Assembly (NCBI RefSeq): GCF_001315105.1
Contig: NZ_BAZR01000027.1
Coordinates: 1 to 64,000, forward strand
Source of the DNA: Paenibacillus sp. JCM 10914
GTDB taxonomy: Bacteria > Bacillota > Bacilli > Paenibacillales > Paenibacillaceae
Length of the DNA stretch: 64,000 nucleotides
Direction: 5' to 3'
Made by a program: the position numbers and the translations under genes. This document shows positions 32,225 through 45,562 of the stretch, piece after piece; the first letter of the stretch is position 1, and each line of letters begins with the position of its first letter. The notes beneath the pieces were generated by a model. It made no database searches, was not told the origin of the DNA, and saw nothing but the letters and a program-made list of their open reading frames with translations.

Positions 32225-32839
32225 ATGATGTCAAATCAACATTATTATTCGAATCAGCCCCAGACAGCCCATGACCGTAAAGAGCTTACGGCCTTGCTTC
32301 GGGGACAGAAGTTTACCTTTGTCAGTGATGCTGGCGTATTCTCTAAAAGTGGTTTGGATTACGGGAGTAAGGTTCTAATAGAGGCAATGGACATTCAGCA
32401 GCAGGCAAAAGTGCTCGATGTTGGATGCGGGTATGGTCCGATCGGGTTGTCGGCGGCAAAGCTTGCAGAACATGGACATGTCACGATGGTCGACATTAAC
32501 AGCCGGGCTGTCGAATTAGCGAAAGAGAATGCGAAACGTAACGGAATAGTCAATGTTACGATTCTAGTTAGTGATCTGCTCGCAGAAGTGGCTGATCAGC
32601 AATTCGATGTCGTATTAACCAATCCACCGATACGTGCCGGCAAAGAGACGGTGCATGCTATATTCGAACAAGCATTTAGCAGTCTTCGAGATGGGGGCGA
32701 GTTGTGGATCGTTATTCAGAAGAAACAAGGTGCGCCATCGGCAAGAACCAAGCTGGAGGAATTGTTCGGGAACGTGGAAGAAGTTACGAAAGACAAGGGC
32801 TATCGAATTTATAAGGCAACCAAGAGATTGCAAGATTAA
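32225..32839 (+). CDS. Class I SAM-dependent methyltransferase (RsmC-like, YbxB family)
   Basis: A 204-residue Rossmann methyltransferase. SAM-binding motif VLDVGCGYGPIG at about residues 62-73, acidic VDINSRAVELA and the catalytic NPPI motif typical of N2-guanine rRNA methyltransferases. The same gene (ybxB) occurs between rplL and rpoB in Bacillus; exact rRNA target unproven. Starts ATGATG after AGGAGG. Confidence 0.9.
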   Translation: MMSNQHYYSNQPQTAHDRKELTALLRGQKFTFVSDAGVFSKSGLDYGSKVLIEAMDIQQQAKVLDVGCGYGPIGLSAAKLAEHGHVTMVDINSRAVELAKENAKRNGIVNVTILVSDLLAEVADQQFDVVLTNPPIRAGKETVHAIFEQAFSSLRDGGELWIVIQKKQGAPSARTKLEELFGNVEEVTKDKGYRIYKATKRLQD

Positions 32840-32852
32840 ATCAACTAGGCTA

Positions 32853-32881
32853 TTGACTTGGGTTTTCTGGTGTGGTATTAT
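32853..32881 (+). promoter_or_regulatory. Promoter of rpoB-rpoC
   Basis: TTGACT and extended -10 TGG-TATTAT spaced by 17 bp. Confidence 0.75.
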
Positions 32882-33180
32882 TATAAAATGTCAGTATTAG
32901 GATGGTCTCTTTGTCTTTAGTTGGCTGAAATGTCAAGACTTAATGTGTGGAAAGATGCATAAAGTCCGTCATATTGACGTATAATATGTACATTTTGGGC
33001 AAGTCTACAGGATATGAGATGATTATCATAACCATGGATAAGCTGCTCTTTTTTCGAAAAAGTATTCGATAAGGGCTTTTCTCTATTTATGGAGTGTCCT
33101 CTGTAAGTACCATTATAGTGTTACAAACAGAGGTTCGCAACGAATTTTTAAAGTGAGTAGACATGAGGGGTGAGTTTAAG
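32882..33180 (+). other. Untranslated leader of rpoB
   Basis: About 290 bases without a gene. It holds a second TATAAT (near 32981) without a good -35, an A/T palindrome TTTTTTCGAAAAA near 33051, and a CCTCTGT/ACAGAGG hairpin (33099-33136). I recognise no known riboregulator here. Confidence 0.4.
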
Positions 33181-36100
33181 TTGGCAGGACATCTTGTTCA
33201 ATATGGTCGACGCACTCGGCGAAGTTATGCTCGTATCAACGAGGTACTCGAAGTTCCAAACCTGATTGAGATTCAACAAAAATCTTATGACTGGTTCCTG
33301 GAGGAAGGTCTCCGCGAAATGTTCCAGGATATCTCGCCGATTCAAGACTTCACAGGTAATTTGGTGCTAGAGTTCATTGACTACAGCCTTGGAGAACCGA
33401 AATACACCGTCGATGACGCGAAAGAACGCGACGTTACTTATGCGGCGCCGCTCCGCGTGAAAGTCCGGCTCATTAACAAAGAGACGGGAGAGGTCAAGGA
33501 GCAGGAAGTGTTCATGGGAGACTTCCCGTTAATGACGGAAACCGGAACATTCATTATCAATGGTGCCGAACGGGTTATTGTCAGCCAGTTGGTTCGCTCT
33601 CCCAGCGTCTATTTTAGCACGAAAGTGGACAAAAACGGTAAAACGACCTACACAGCAACCGTGATCCCGAATCGAGGCGCTTGGCTGGAATTGGAGATGG
33701 ACGCGAAGGACATTATCTATGTCCGGATCGACCGTACCCGTAAGATCCCTGTAACGGTGCTCTTGCGTGCACTTGGTTTTGGTACAGATGCCGAGATCCT
33801 GGAATTGCTGGGTAATGATGAATATATTCAGAACACGCTTGATAAAGACAATACGGACTCTACGGAGAAAGCGCTCATTGAAATCTATGAACGTCTTCGT
33901 CCAGGTGAGCCGCCTACACTAGATAACGCGAAGAGCTTGCTCGTGGCGCGTTTCTTTGACCCTAAACGTTATGATCTGGCCAATGTAGGCCGTTATAAAA
34001 TCAATAAAAAGCTTCATATTAAAAACCGTCTTTTCAATCAGCGCCTTGCTGAGAGTCTGATTGATGTCGATACGGGTGAAATTATTGCTGAAGCTGGCCA
34101 GACTGTGGATCGTCGTCTATTGGACGAGATTATGCCCCAGTTGGAGAAGAGCGTAGGCTTTAAGAACTATCATGTTACTGGTGGTGTCATGGATAGTGAA
34201 GATATTCCACTCCAGACAATCGATATTTTCTCTCCAATCGAGGATGGAAAAGTCGTTAAAGTGATCGCTAACGCGAACATCGATAAATCCGTTAAGCATA
34301 TTACGCAGGCGGATATTATCTCTTCCATCAGCTATTTCATTAATCTGCTGCATGGCATTGGCAATACCGATGATATCGATCACTTGGGTAACCGTCGTCT
34401 GCGTTCTGTAGGTGAATTGCTGCAGAATCAGTTCCGTATCGGTCTGTCGCGTATGGAACGCGTGGTGCGCGAAAGAATGTCGATTCAGGATGCCAATGTA
34501 ATCACGCCGCAGGCATTGATCAACATACGCCCCGTTATCGCATCGATCAAGGAGTTCTTCGGAAGCTCGCAGTTGTCTCAGTTTATGGATCAAACGAACC
34601 CGCTTGCGGAACTTACCCATAAACGTCGTTTATCCGCTCTTGGACCTGGTGGTCTGACACGTGAGCGCGCAGGCTTTGAAGTCCGTGACGTTCACCACAG
34701 TCACTATGGTCGTATGTGTCCGATCGAGACACCAGAGGGACCGAACATCGGTCTGATCAACTCCTTGTCTACCTTTGCCCGCATTAACGAATATGGCTTC
34801 ATCGAAGCTCCGTATCGTTGGGTGGATCCGAAGACGGGCCAAGTTACCGAACAGATCGATTACCTTACAGCAGATGAGGAAGACAACTACATTGTCGCTC
34901 AGGCGAATGCCGAGTTGAATGAAGATGGGACCTTTACTGATGAAATGGTTATCGTCCGCTATAATAAGCAATCGGATAATATCCTGCCGATGCCAAGCGA
35001 CCGTGTAGACTACATGGACGTCTCGCCGAAGCAGGTAGTATCTGTAGCTACAGCGCTGATTCCGTTCTTGGAGAATGATGACTCCAACCGCGCACTGATG
35101 GGATCCAACATGCAGCGGCAGGCGGTTCCGCTTCTTATTCCGAAAGCTCCGCTTGTCGGAACCGGAATGGAGCATAAGTCTGCAAAAGACTCCGGTGTAT
35201 GTATTGTATCCAAATATGACGGGATTATTGAACGTTCGTCAGCGAATGAGATTTGGCTTCGTCGTGTGGAAATCGTCGACGGACAAGAAGTCAAAGGTGA
35301 CATCGTTAAATATAAGTTACACAAATTTATGCGTTCGAACCAAGGAACATGCATCAATCAGCGCCCAATCATTAAACGTGGAGATGTCATCAAGAAAGGC
35401 GACATTCTCGCAGACGGTCCATCCACCGAGATGGGTGAATTGGCACTGGGTCGCAACGTAGTCGTTGCGTTCATGACTTGGGAAGGTTACAACTATGAGG
35501 ATGCGATTCTGCTCTCCGAGAAACTGGTAAAAGAAGATGTTTATACTTCGATCCATATTGAGGAGTACGAATCCGAGGCTCGCGACACGAAGCTTGGACC
35601 TGAGGAGATCACGCGTGATATTCCGAACGTCGGGGAAGAGGCGCTCAAGAATCTTGACGAGCGCGGTATTATCCGAATCGGTGCCGAGATCAGCGCTGGC
35701 GATATTCTCGTTGGTAAAGTAACGCCGAAGGGCGTGACCGAACTGACGGCAGAAGAGCGACTCTTGCATGCGATCTTCGGGGAGAAGGCTCGCGAAGTGC
35801 GTGACACCTCGCTGCGTGTTCCTCACGGTAGTGACGGTATCATCGTCGATGTGAAGGTGTTTACACGTGAGAACGGTGACGAATTGCCACCGGGCGTTAA
35901 CCAATTGGTTCGTGTCTACATCGCACAGAAACGTAAAATCTCTGAAGGTGACAAAATGGCCGGGCGTCACGGTAACAAAGGTGTCGTTGCCCGTATTTTG
36001 CCTGAAGAAGATATGCCGTTCCTGCCAGATGGCACGCCGGTTCAAGTCGTATTGAACCCGCTGGGGGTTCCTTCACGGATGAACATCGGACAGGTGCTTG

Positions 36101-36726
36101 AGGTTCACTTGGGTATGGCTGCGCTGCAGCTCGGTATTCACGTGGCTTCACCGGTATTTGACGGTGCCAGCGAGTATGACGTGTTCGATACGATGGAAGA
36201 AGCAGGCATGCAGCGTAACGGTAAGACCGTGTTGTATGACGGACGGACAGGTGAGCGTTTCGAACGTGAAGTTACGGTCGGCGTCATGCATATGATCAAG
36301 CTTGCGCACATGGTTGATGACAAAATCCATGCTCGTTCTACGGGACCATACTCCCTCGTTACGCAACAGCCGCTGGGTGGTAAAGCTCAGTTTGGTGGAC
36401 AGCGTTTCGGAGAGATGGAAGTATGGGCGCTAGAAGCTTATGGTGCCGCCTATACCCTGCAAGAAATTCTTACCGTTAAGTCTGATGACGTGGTTGGTCG
36501 GGTTAAGACCTACGAATCCATCGTTAAAGGCGAGAATGTTCCGGAACCAGGCGTTCCTGAATCGTTCAAGGTATTGATTAAAGAGCTTCAGTCTCTCGGT
36601 ATGGATGTCAAAATCCTGAGTGAGAACGAAGAGGAGATCGAGATGAAAGAACTCGACGACGAAGAAGATGCTCAAGGTGATAAACTGAGCCTTAACTTGG
36701 AAGGCGCTGAAGTCGGAGTGGAATAA
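33181..36726 (+). CDS. rpoB: DNA-directed RNA polymerase subunit beta
   Basis: A 1181-residue beta subunit. The rifampicin pocket region (GSSQLSQFMDQTNPLAELTHKRRLSALGPGG) appears wild-type, and the C-terminal QPLGGKAQFGGQRFGEMEVWALEAYGAAYTLQEIL is intact. TTG at 33181 is chosen because Bacillus RpoB begins at the equivalent residue and GAGGGGTGA lies eight bases upstream; ATG at 33163 would add six residues. 94 bases separate it from rpoC. Confidence 0.97.
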   Translation: MAGHLVQYGRRTRRSYARINEVLEVPNLIEIQQKSYDWFLEEGLREMFQDISPIQDFTGNLVLEFIDYSLGEPKYTVDDAKERDVTYAAPLRVKVRLINKETGEVKEQEVFMGDFPLMTETGTFIINGAERVIVSQLVRSPSVYFSTKVDKNGKTTYTATVIPNRGAWLELEMDAKDIIYVRIDRTRKIPVTVLLRALGFGTDAEILELLGNDEYIQNTLDKDNTDSTEKALIEIYERLRPGEPPTLDNAKSLLVARFFDPKRYDLANVGRYKINKKLHIKNRLFNQRLAESLIDVDTGEIIAEAGQTVDRRLLDEIMPQLEKSVGFKNYHVTGGVMDSEDIPLQTIDIFSPIEDGKVVKVIANANIDKSVKHITQADIISSISYFINLLHGIGNTDDIDHLGNRRLRSVGELLQNQFRIGLSRMERVVRERMSIQDANVITPQALINIRPVIASIKEFFGSSQLSQFMDQTNPLAELTHKRRLSALGPGGLTRERAGFEVRDVHHSHYGRMCPIETPEGPNIGLINSLSTFARINEYGFIEAPYRWVDPKTGQVTEQIDYLTADEEDNYIVAQANAELNEDGTFTDEMVIVRYNKQSDNILPMPSDRVDYMDVSPKQVVSVATALIPFLENDDSNRALMGSNMQRQAVPLLIPKAPLVGTGMEHKSAKDSGVCIVSKYDGIIERSSANEIWLRRVEIVDGQEVKGDIVKYKLHKFMRSNQGTCINQRPIIKRGDVIKKGDILADGPSTEMGELALGRNVVVAFMTWEGYNYEDAILLSEKLVKEDVYTSIHIEEYESEARDTKLGPEEITRDIPNVGEEALKNLDERGIIRIGAEISAGDILVGKVTPKGVTELTAEERLLHAIFGEKAREVRDTSLRVPHGSDGIIVDVKVFTRENGDELPPGVNQLVRVYIAQKRKISEGDKMAGRHGNKGVVARILPEEDMPFLPDGTPVQVVLNPLGVPSRMNIGQVLEVHLGMAALQLGIHVASPVFDGASEYDVFDTMEEAGMQRNGKTVLYDGRTGERFEREVTVGVMHMIKLAHMVDDKIHARSTGPYSLVTQQPLGGKAQFGGQRFGEMEVWALEAYGAAYTLQEILTVKSDDVVGRVKTYESIVKGENVPEPGVPESFKVLIKELQSLGMDVKILSENEEEIEMKELDDEEDAQGDKLSLNLEGAEVGVE

Positions 36727-36820
36727 CGGTCAATCATTCACCTCCGTCGGCTGTAAAGGTCGGCGGTGGTGTTATGGTCGTATAGCACATAAATAGGACT
36801 AGGTTGAGGAGGGTTGCTCC

Positions 36821-39800
36821 TTGTTGGACGTTAACAATTTTGAGTATATGAAGATCGGTCTTGCTTCACCGGAAAAAATTCGCTCTTGGTCTCGTGGAGA
36901 AGTGAAAAAGCCGGAAACAATTAACTACCGTACATTGAAGCCGGAGAAGGAAGGTCTGTTCTGTGAGCGGATTTTTGGTCCGCAGAAGGACTGGGAATGT
37001 CATTGCGGTAAGTATAAGCGTGTTCGTTATAAAGGGGTAGTCTGCGATCGCTGTGGTGTAGAGGTAACTCGCGCCAAGGTTCGCCGCGAACGCATGGGTC
37101 ATATTGAACTTGCGGCTCCTGTATCCCATATCTGGTATTTCAAAGGGATTCCAAGCCGGATGGGTTTGGCACTGGATATGTCCCCAAGATCACTGGAAGA
37201 AGTTATCTACTTTGCTTCGTATGTTGTTACGGATCCAGGTGAAACACCGCTGGAGAAGAAACAATTGCTATCTGAGAAGGAATACCGCAGTTACCGTGAG
37301 AAGTACGGATATGGTTTCCAAGCTGGAATGGGTGCCGAAGCAGTTAAGAAGCTCCTTCAAGATATTGATGTCGAGAAAGAGCTGGAATTCCTGAAGGAAG
37401 AACTGCGCACCGCTCAAGGCCAACGCCGTAACCGTGCGATCAAGCGCCTGGAAGTCATTGAGGCGTTCCGTAACTCTGGCAACAACCCAGAGTGGATGGT
37501 TATGGAGGTTCTGCCTGTCATCCCGCCTGAACTGCGTCCAATGGTTCAGCTCGATGGTGGCCGTTTCGCGACTTCTGACCTGAACGATCTGTACCGTCGC
37601 GTGATTAACCGGAACAACCGTCTGAAAAGACTGCTTGATCTGGGTGCGCCGGATATCATCGTGCAGAACGAGAAGCGTATGCTGCAAGAAGCTGTCGATG
37701 CGCTAATTGATAACGGTCGTCGTGGTCGTCCCGTCACGGTCCTGGTAACCGTCCATTGAAATCTCTCAGTCATATGCTGAAAGGTAAACAGGGACGTTTC
37801 CGTCAGAACTTGCTCGGTAAACGGGTTGACTATTCCGGTCGTTCCGTTATCGTTGTAGGTCCTTACCTGAAAATGTACCAATGCGGACTGCCTAAGAAAA
37901 TGGCGCTTGAACTCTTCAAGCCGTTCGTTATGAAAGAATTGGTCAACAAAGGCCTGGCACACAATATCAAGAGTGCGAAACGTAAAGTTGAACGTGTAAG
38001 TCCAGAAGTATGGGATGTGCTCGAAGAAGTAATTAAAGAGCATCCGGTTCTTCTGAACCGTGCGCCGACGCTTCACAGACTCGGTATTCAAGCGTTTGAG
38101 CCGATTCTGGTAGAAGGTCATGCAATCCGTCTTCACCCGCTCGTATGTACAGCTTACAACGCTGACTTTGACGGAGACCAAATGGCGGTTCACGTTCCTC
38201 TGTCTGCTGAAGCTCAAGCTGAAGCACGTCTTCTGATGTTGGCATCAGGTAACATATTGAACCCGAAAGACGGTAAGCCCGTCGTTACGCCATCTCAGGA
38301 TATGGTACTGGGTTCCTTCTATCTGACGATGGATAACAAGGAAGAGAAAGGTACTGGTATGATTCTGGGCAGCGTGAACGAAGCTGTCTCCGCTTATCAG
38401 CGTGAAGCAGCTGGACTGCATGCTCGTGTTGCAATTCCTGTTAAAGCGCTTGGTAAAACCGTATTCTCTGAAGAACAACAGAATGCGATGCTCGTAACGA
38501 CAATTGGCCGGATTATTTTTAATGAGATTTTTCCTGCCAGCTTCCCTTACATTAACGAAGCGACTCGTACGAACCTATTGCATGGTACACCTGAGAAGTA
38601 TTTCGTATACGAGAAGGGTGCAGATATTCAGAAAGTCATTCAGGAACTGCCAATCAGCGGTGCTGTTGGTAAGGAATATCTGGGCTCCATTATTGCTCGT
38701 TGTTTCGAAACTTATCACACAACCGAAACTTCGGTTATTTTGGATAAAATCAAGCAGCTTGGCTTCACCTATTCGACTCGCGCAGGTGTTACCGTTGCGG
38801 TATCTGACGTTATCGTGCCTGACGAGAAGAACGAGATTCTGAAAGAGTCCGACGAGAAAGTTAAAGTGGTAACGAACCAATACCGTCGTGGCTTGATTAC
38901 GAACGAAGAACGTTATGACCGTGTCATCGATATTTGGTCTAAAACCAAGGACGATATTACGGAAGTGCTCATGAAGTCGATGGATCGCTTTAACTCCATT
39001 ATGCTCATGGTCGACTCCAAAGCACGGGGTAACAAATCCCAGATCACGCAGCTCGGTGGTATGCGGGGTCTGATGGCGAACCCGTCCGGTCGGATTATCG
39101 AGTTGCCAATCAAATCGAACTTCCGTGAAGGTCTGACGGTACTCGAGTACTTCTTGTCCACGCACGGTGCGCGTAAAGGTCTTGCCGATACAGCACTTCG
39201 TACGGCTGACTCCGGTTACTTGACCCGCCGTCTTGTTGACGTAGCGCAGGATGTTATCGTTCGGGAAGATGAGTGCAGCACGGATAAAGGCTTTACTGTA
39301 AGCCGTATCCAGGATGGTAAGGAAGTTATCGAGGATCTGTATGACCGTATCGAGGGGCGTTATGCATTCGAGACGGTACGTCATCCGGAGACTAAAGAGG
39401 TTCTCGTGAACCGTAACGAATTGATCGACTCCGATAAGGCAGAAGAGATTGTGGCTGCCGGTGTTGAGAAACTTCAGATCCGTTCGATTCTGAGCTGCCG
39501 TGCACGTTATGGCGTCTGCAAAAAATGTTACGGCCGTAACCTGGCTACTGGTAAGCATGTTGAGATTGGTGAAGCGGTTGGTATTATCGCAGCTCAATCC
39601 ATCGGTGAACCGGGAACCCAGCTCACGATGCGTACATTCCATACAGGCGGTGTTGCCGGAGACGATATCACACAAGGTCTTCCGCGTATCCAAGAGCTCT
39701 TTGAAGCCCGTAACCCTAAAGGTCAAGCGACTATTAGTGAGATCGACGGTGTGGTTAAAGAGATCCGCGAAACGAAAGACCGTCGTGAGATCGAAATACA

Positions 39801-40434
39801 AGGTGAAGCTGAAACGAAAGTTTACGCTGTTACCTATGGCTCCCGTCTGCGCGTAAGCGAAGGCAAGCATATCGAAGCCGGGGATGAACTGACCGATGGT
39901 TCCATTGATCCGAAGGAAATGCTTCGCATCAAAGGTATCCGTGGTGTGCAGAACTACATCCTTCAGGAAGTACAACGTGTATACCGTAACCAAGGTGTAG
40001 AAATTAACGATAAGCACGTTGAAGTAATGATCAGACAGATGTTGCGTAAATTCCGTATCGTGGATGCGGGAGATACGAATCTGCTGCCAGGTTCCTTCGT
40101 GGATATGCATGAATACGAATCAGCGAACAAAGAAGCGATTCTGTCCGGTAAAGAGCCAGCGGTAGCTAAGCCGGTTCTGCTCGGGATTACGAAAGCATCT
40201 CTCGAAACCGATTCGTTCTTGTCAGCAGCCTCTTTCCAGGAGACTACGCGCGTGTTGACCGATGCTGCCATCAAAGGTAAGGTCGATCAACTCCTTGGCC
40301 TGAAAGAGAATGTTATCATTGGTAAACTGATCCCTGCGGGAACCGGTATGAACCGTTATCGCAGTGTGAAGTTCGCGGGGCAGAACGATGTGAGTGACGA
40401 AAGTCAGGAACTCGAAACGGCATCCGTCGACTAA
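36821..40434 (+). CDS. rpoC: DNA-directed RNA polymerase subunit beta'; one base missing
   Basis: Catalytic subunit. Zinc site CHCGKYKRVRYKG-VVCDRCG is near residues 60-78 and the Mg site NADFDGD lies downstream of the break. The frame runs from TTG 36821 to a stop at 37757-37759, diverging after GRRGRPVT; restoring one G at about 37738 (ACGGTCC to ACGGGTCC) gives GRPVTGPGNRPLKSLSH and an uninterrupted 1204-residue protein, the family length. A real frameshift would be lethal, so I treat this as a sequence error and the gene as intact. TTG start follows AGGAGGG. Confidence 0.95.
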
Positions 40435-40450
40435 TAGAGAGGCAGGTGAT

Positions 40451-40490
40451 CGGAGTGAAGCGCGGTGTAACCAAGCTGCAATTCACTCCG
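40451..40490 (+). terminator. Hairpin after rpoC, possible terminator
   Basis: Perfect 9-bp stem CGGAGTGAA with a 22-base loop; the T-rich run (TTTTCTTTTTTT) comes only nine bases later, so termination strength is uncertain. Confidence 0.45.
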
Positions 40491-40522
40491 TCCCTAATTT
40501 TCTTTTTTTCTGATTGAATAGC

Positions 40523-40551
40523 TTGACATGAATTAGGCCAGATGCTAATAT
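40523..40551 (+). promoter_or_regulatory. Promoter of the str operon
   Basis: TTGACA and extended -10 TGC-TAATAT spaced by 17 bp, a strong vegetative promoter ahead of the L7Ae-like gene, rpsL, rpsG, fusA and tuf. Confidence 0.85.
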
Positions 40552-40604
40552 AGCAAAGGTGCGTGAATAGTATCTTTGTTCCCTGTTCTTTTGGAGGAAT
40601 GATC

Positions 40605-40856
40605 GTGTCTAATGATAAAGGATTACAGGATGCACACATCAAGATTGGCACCAAACAGACGATGAAGGCTGTTGAATCCGGTCAGGCTGCAGAGGTTTAT
40701 GTAGCTCAGGATTGCGACCCGCGTCTGATTTCGAAGATCGTATCCCAGTGTGATAGAGATGGTGTACATATTAACTATGTGTCTACCATGAAGCAACTTG
40801 GTGAAGCATGCGGTATTGAAGTCGGTGCAGCTATGGTAGCTGTCTTGAAATCATGA
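40605..40856 (+). CDS. L7Ae-family ribosomal protein (YbxF / L7Ae-like)
   Basis: An 83-residue kink-turn-binding protein of the L7Ae/L30e/S12e fold. The core IGTKQTMKAVESGQAAEVYVAQDCDP is conserved. YbxF of Bacillus occupies the same position and binds k-turn RNA. GTG at 40605 lies seven bases after GGAGG; ATG at 40599 is too close to that site. Confidence 0.93.
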   Translation: MSNDKGLQDAHIKIGTKQTMKAVESGQAAEVYVAQDCDPRLISKIVSQCDRDGVHINYVSTMKQLGEACGIEVGAAMVAVLKS

Positions 40857-40995
40857 TTGAGAAATCGTTTTTGTTTTGAGAAGGGGACTTCTCTGAGGCA
40901 AAAACTTTTCATTTGTCCTTTTATGAACCGCCTGGGTCTGTGGACTTAAAATGGTCGTAATTAGGATTTAGAAATTTGGGAAGGGGGTGGCTAAC

Positions 40996-41415
40996 ATGCC
41001 AACAATTAACCAACTGGTTCGCAAGGGCCGTCAAGCTAAAGTTTACAAATCGAAATCTCCAGCTCTTCAAAAAGGTTTTAACGCTTTGAAACGTGAGGAG
41101 ACCGACTTGAGCGCTCCGCAAAAACGCGGTGTATGCACTCGTGTAGGCACAATGACGCCGAAAAAACCGAACTCCGCACTTCGTAAATATGCTCGTGTTC
41201 GCTTAACGAACCGCATTGAGGTGACTGCTTACATTCCAGGTATCGGTCATAACTTGCAAGAGCACAGTGTTGTATTGGTTCGCGGTGGACGGGTAAAAGA
41301 CCTTCCGGGTGTACGTTACCATATCGTTCGCGGCGCACTTGATACCGCTGGTGTAAACAACCGGATGCAAGCTCGTTCCAAATACGGTACGAAACGTCCT
41401 AAAGCAAAAAGCTAA
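40996..41415 (+). CDS. rpsL: 30S ribosomal protein S12
   Basis: A 139-residue S12 of the decoding centre. The streptomycin-resistance positions in TPKKPNSALRK and RGGRVKDLPGVRYH read as wild type (Lys residues present). ATG 40996 begins MPTINQLVRKGR; GTG at 40987 is within the ribosome binding site. Confidence 0.97.
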   Translation: MPTINQLVRKGRQAKVYKSKSPALQKGFNALKREETDLSAPQKRGVCTRVGTMTPKKPNSALRKYARVRLTNRIEVTAYIPGIGHNLQEHSVVLVRGGRVKDLPGVRYHIVRGALDTAGVNNRMQARSKYGTKRPKAKS

Positions 41416-41469
41416 TTGATGCTCGTGTTCGATTGAACATGGCTCATGACTGAAGAAAGGGGGATATCC

Positions 41470-41940
41470 ATGCCACGCAAAGGTCCAGTAACAAAAAGAG
41501 ACGTGCTTCCAGATCCAGTGTATAACAGCAAGCTGGTAACTCGTCTGATCAACCGCATCATGTTGGATGGTAAAAGAGGTGTTGCTCAAAGCATCCTTTA
41601 TAACTCATTCAATATCATCAAGGAACGTACCGGCAATGATCCAATGGAAGTGTTCGAAGCAGCAATCAAGAACATCATGCCTGTACTGGAAGTTAAAGCT
41701 CGTCGTGTCGGCGGTGCCAACTACCAGGTTCCAATCGAAGTTAAGCCAGAGAGACGTACATCCCTTGGATTACGTTGGCTCGTTAACTACTCCCGCAACC
41801 GCGGTGAGAAGACGATGGAAGAGCGTTTGGCGGCTGAGATCATCGATGCTTCCAACAACACAGGCGCTTCTGTTAAGAAACGCGAAGATACACACAAAAT
41901 GGCTGAGGCGAACAAAGCGTTTGCTCACTACCGTTGGTAG
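41470..41940 (+). CDS. rpsG: 30S ribosomal protein S7
   Basis: A 156-residue S7, primary binder of the 16S 3' major domain. Starts MPRKGPVTKRDVLPDP after AAAGGGGG; standard length and C-terminus (ANKAFAHYRW). Confidence 0.97.
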   Translation: MPRKGPVTKRDVLPDPVYNSKLVTRLINRIMLDGKRGVAQSILYNSFNIIKERTGNDPMEVFEAAIKNIMPVLEVKARRVGGANYQVPIEVKPERRTSLGLRWLVNYSRNRGEKTMEERLAAEIIDASNNTGASVKKREDTHKMAEANKAFAHYRW

Positions 41941-41988
41941 GATTCAGCAACTAATATATACTTCAATATTTGAAGGGAGACTATTCGC

Positions 41989-44070
<2,082 letters not shown>

Positions 44071-44165
44071 TTACGTTTTACCTGCTGGATAGGAGGCGGG
44101 ATCAACATCCCGTTAACTCCGTCTCCGGCCCAACATATATATCCCCTTAAGGAGGAATTGTTCAA

Positions 44166-45356
<1,191 letters not shown>

Positions 45357-45412
45357 TTAAGAATTAAGAATGTGTTCTTGAATATAGCAACAGTGTACTG
45401 TAACGAGATAAG

Positions 45413-45446
45413 AAAGAGTCTAACCTTTATGGTTAGGCTCTTTTTT
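45413..45446 (+). terminator. Terminator of the str operon
   Basis: GAGTCTAACC / GGTTAGGCTC stem (one G-T pair), loop TTTAT, flanked by A-run and six T. Confidence 0.92.
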
Positions 45447-45562
45447 GTGGGTTTATAACAAATGCACTACAGAATATGCCATATCATACAAGAATCATTC
45501 TATTCATTTTTATAATTTTTCGTTAAAATAATTAGGGCTTATTGAGTAGAAGTAATTACATA

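Noticed and set aside
37731..37760. Programmed frameshifting in rpoC (and rplE, rpsE)
   Set aside because: No slippery heptamer or stimulatory structure is visible, and relatives encode these proteins in one frame. A missing base is simpler.
38575..40110. Long minus-strand open frame (511 codons) inside rpoC
   Set aside because: It mirrors the codon structure of a highly expressed gene, has no ribosome binding site and no family resemblance. The same applies to antisense frames within fusA and tuf.
45486..45520. Possible sigma-D (motility) promoter before the HemAT-type gene
   Set aside because: The best alignment matches only three of eight -10 positions; too weak to report.
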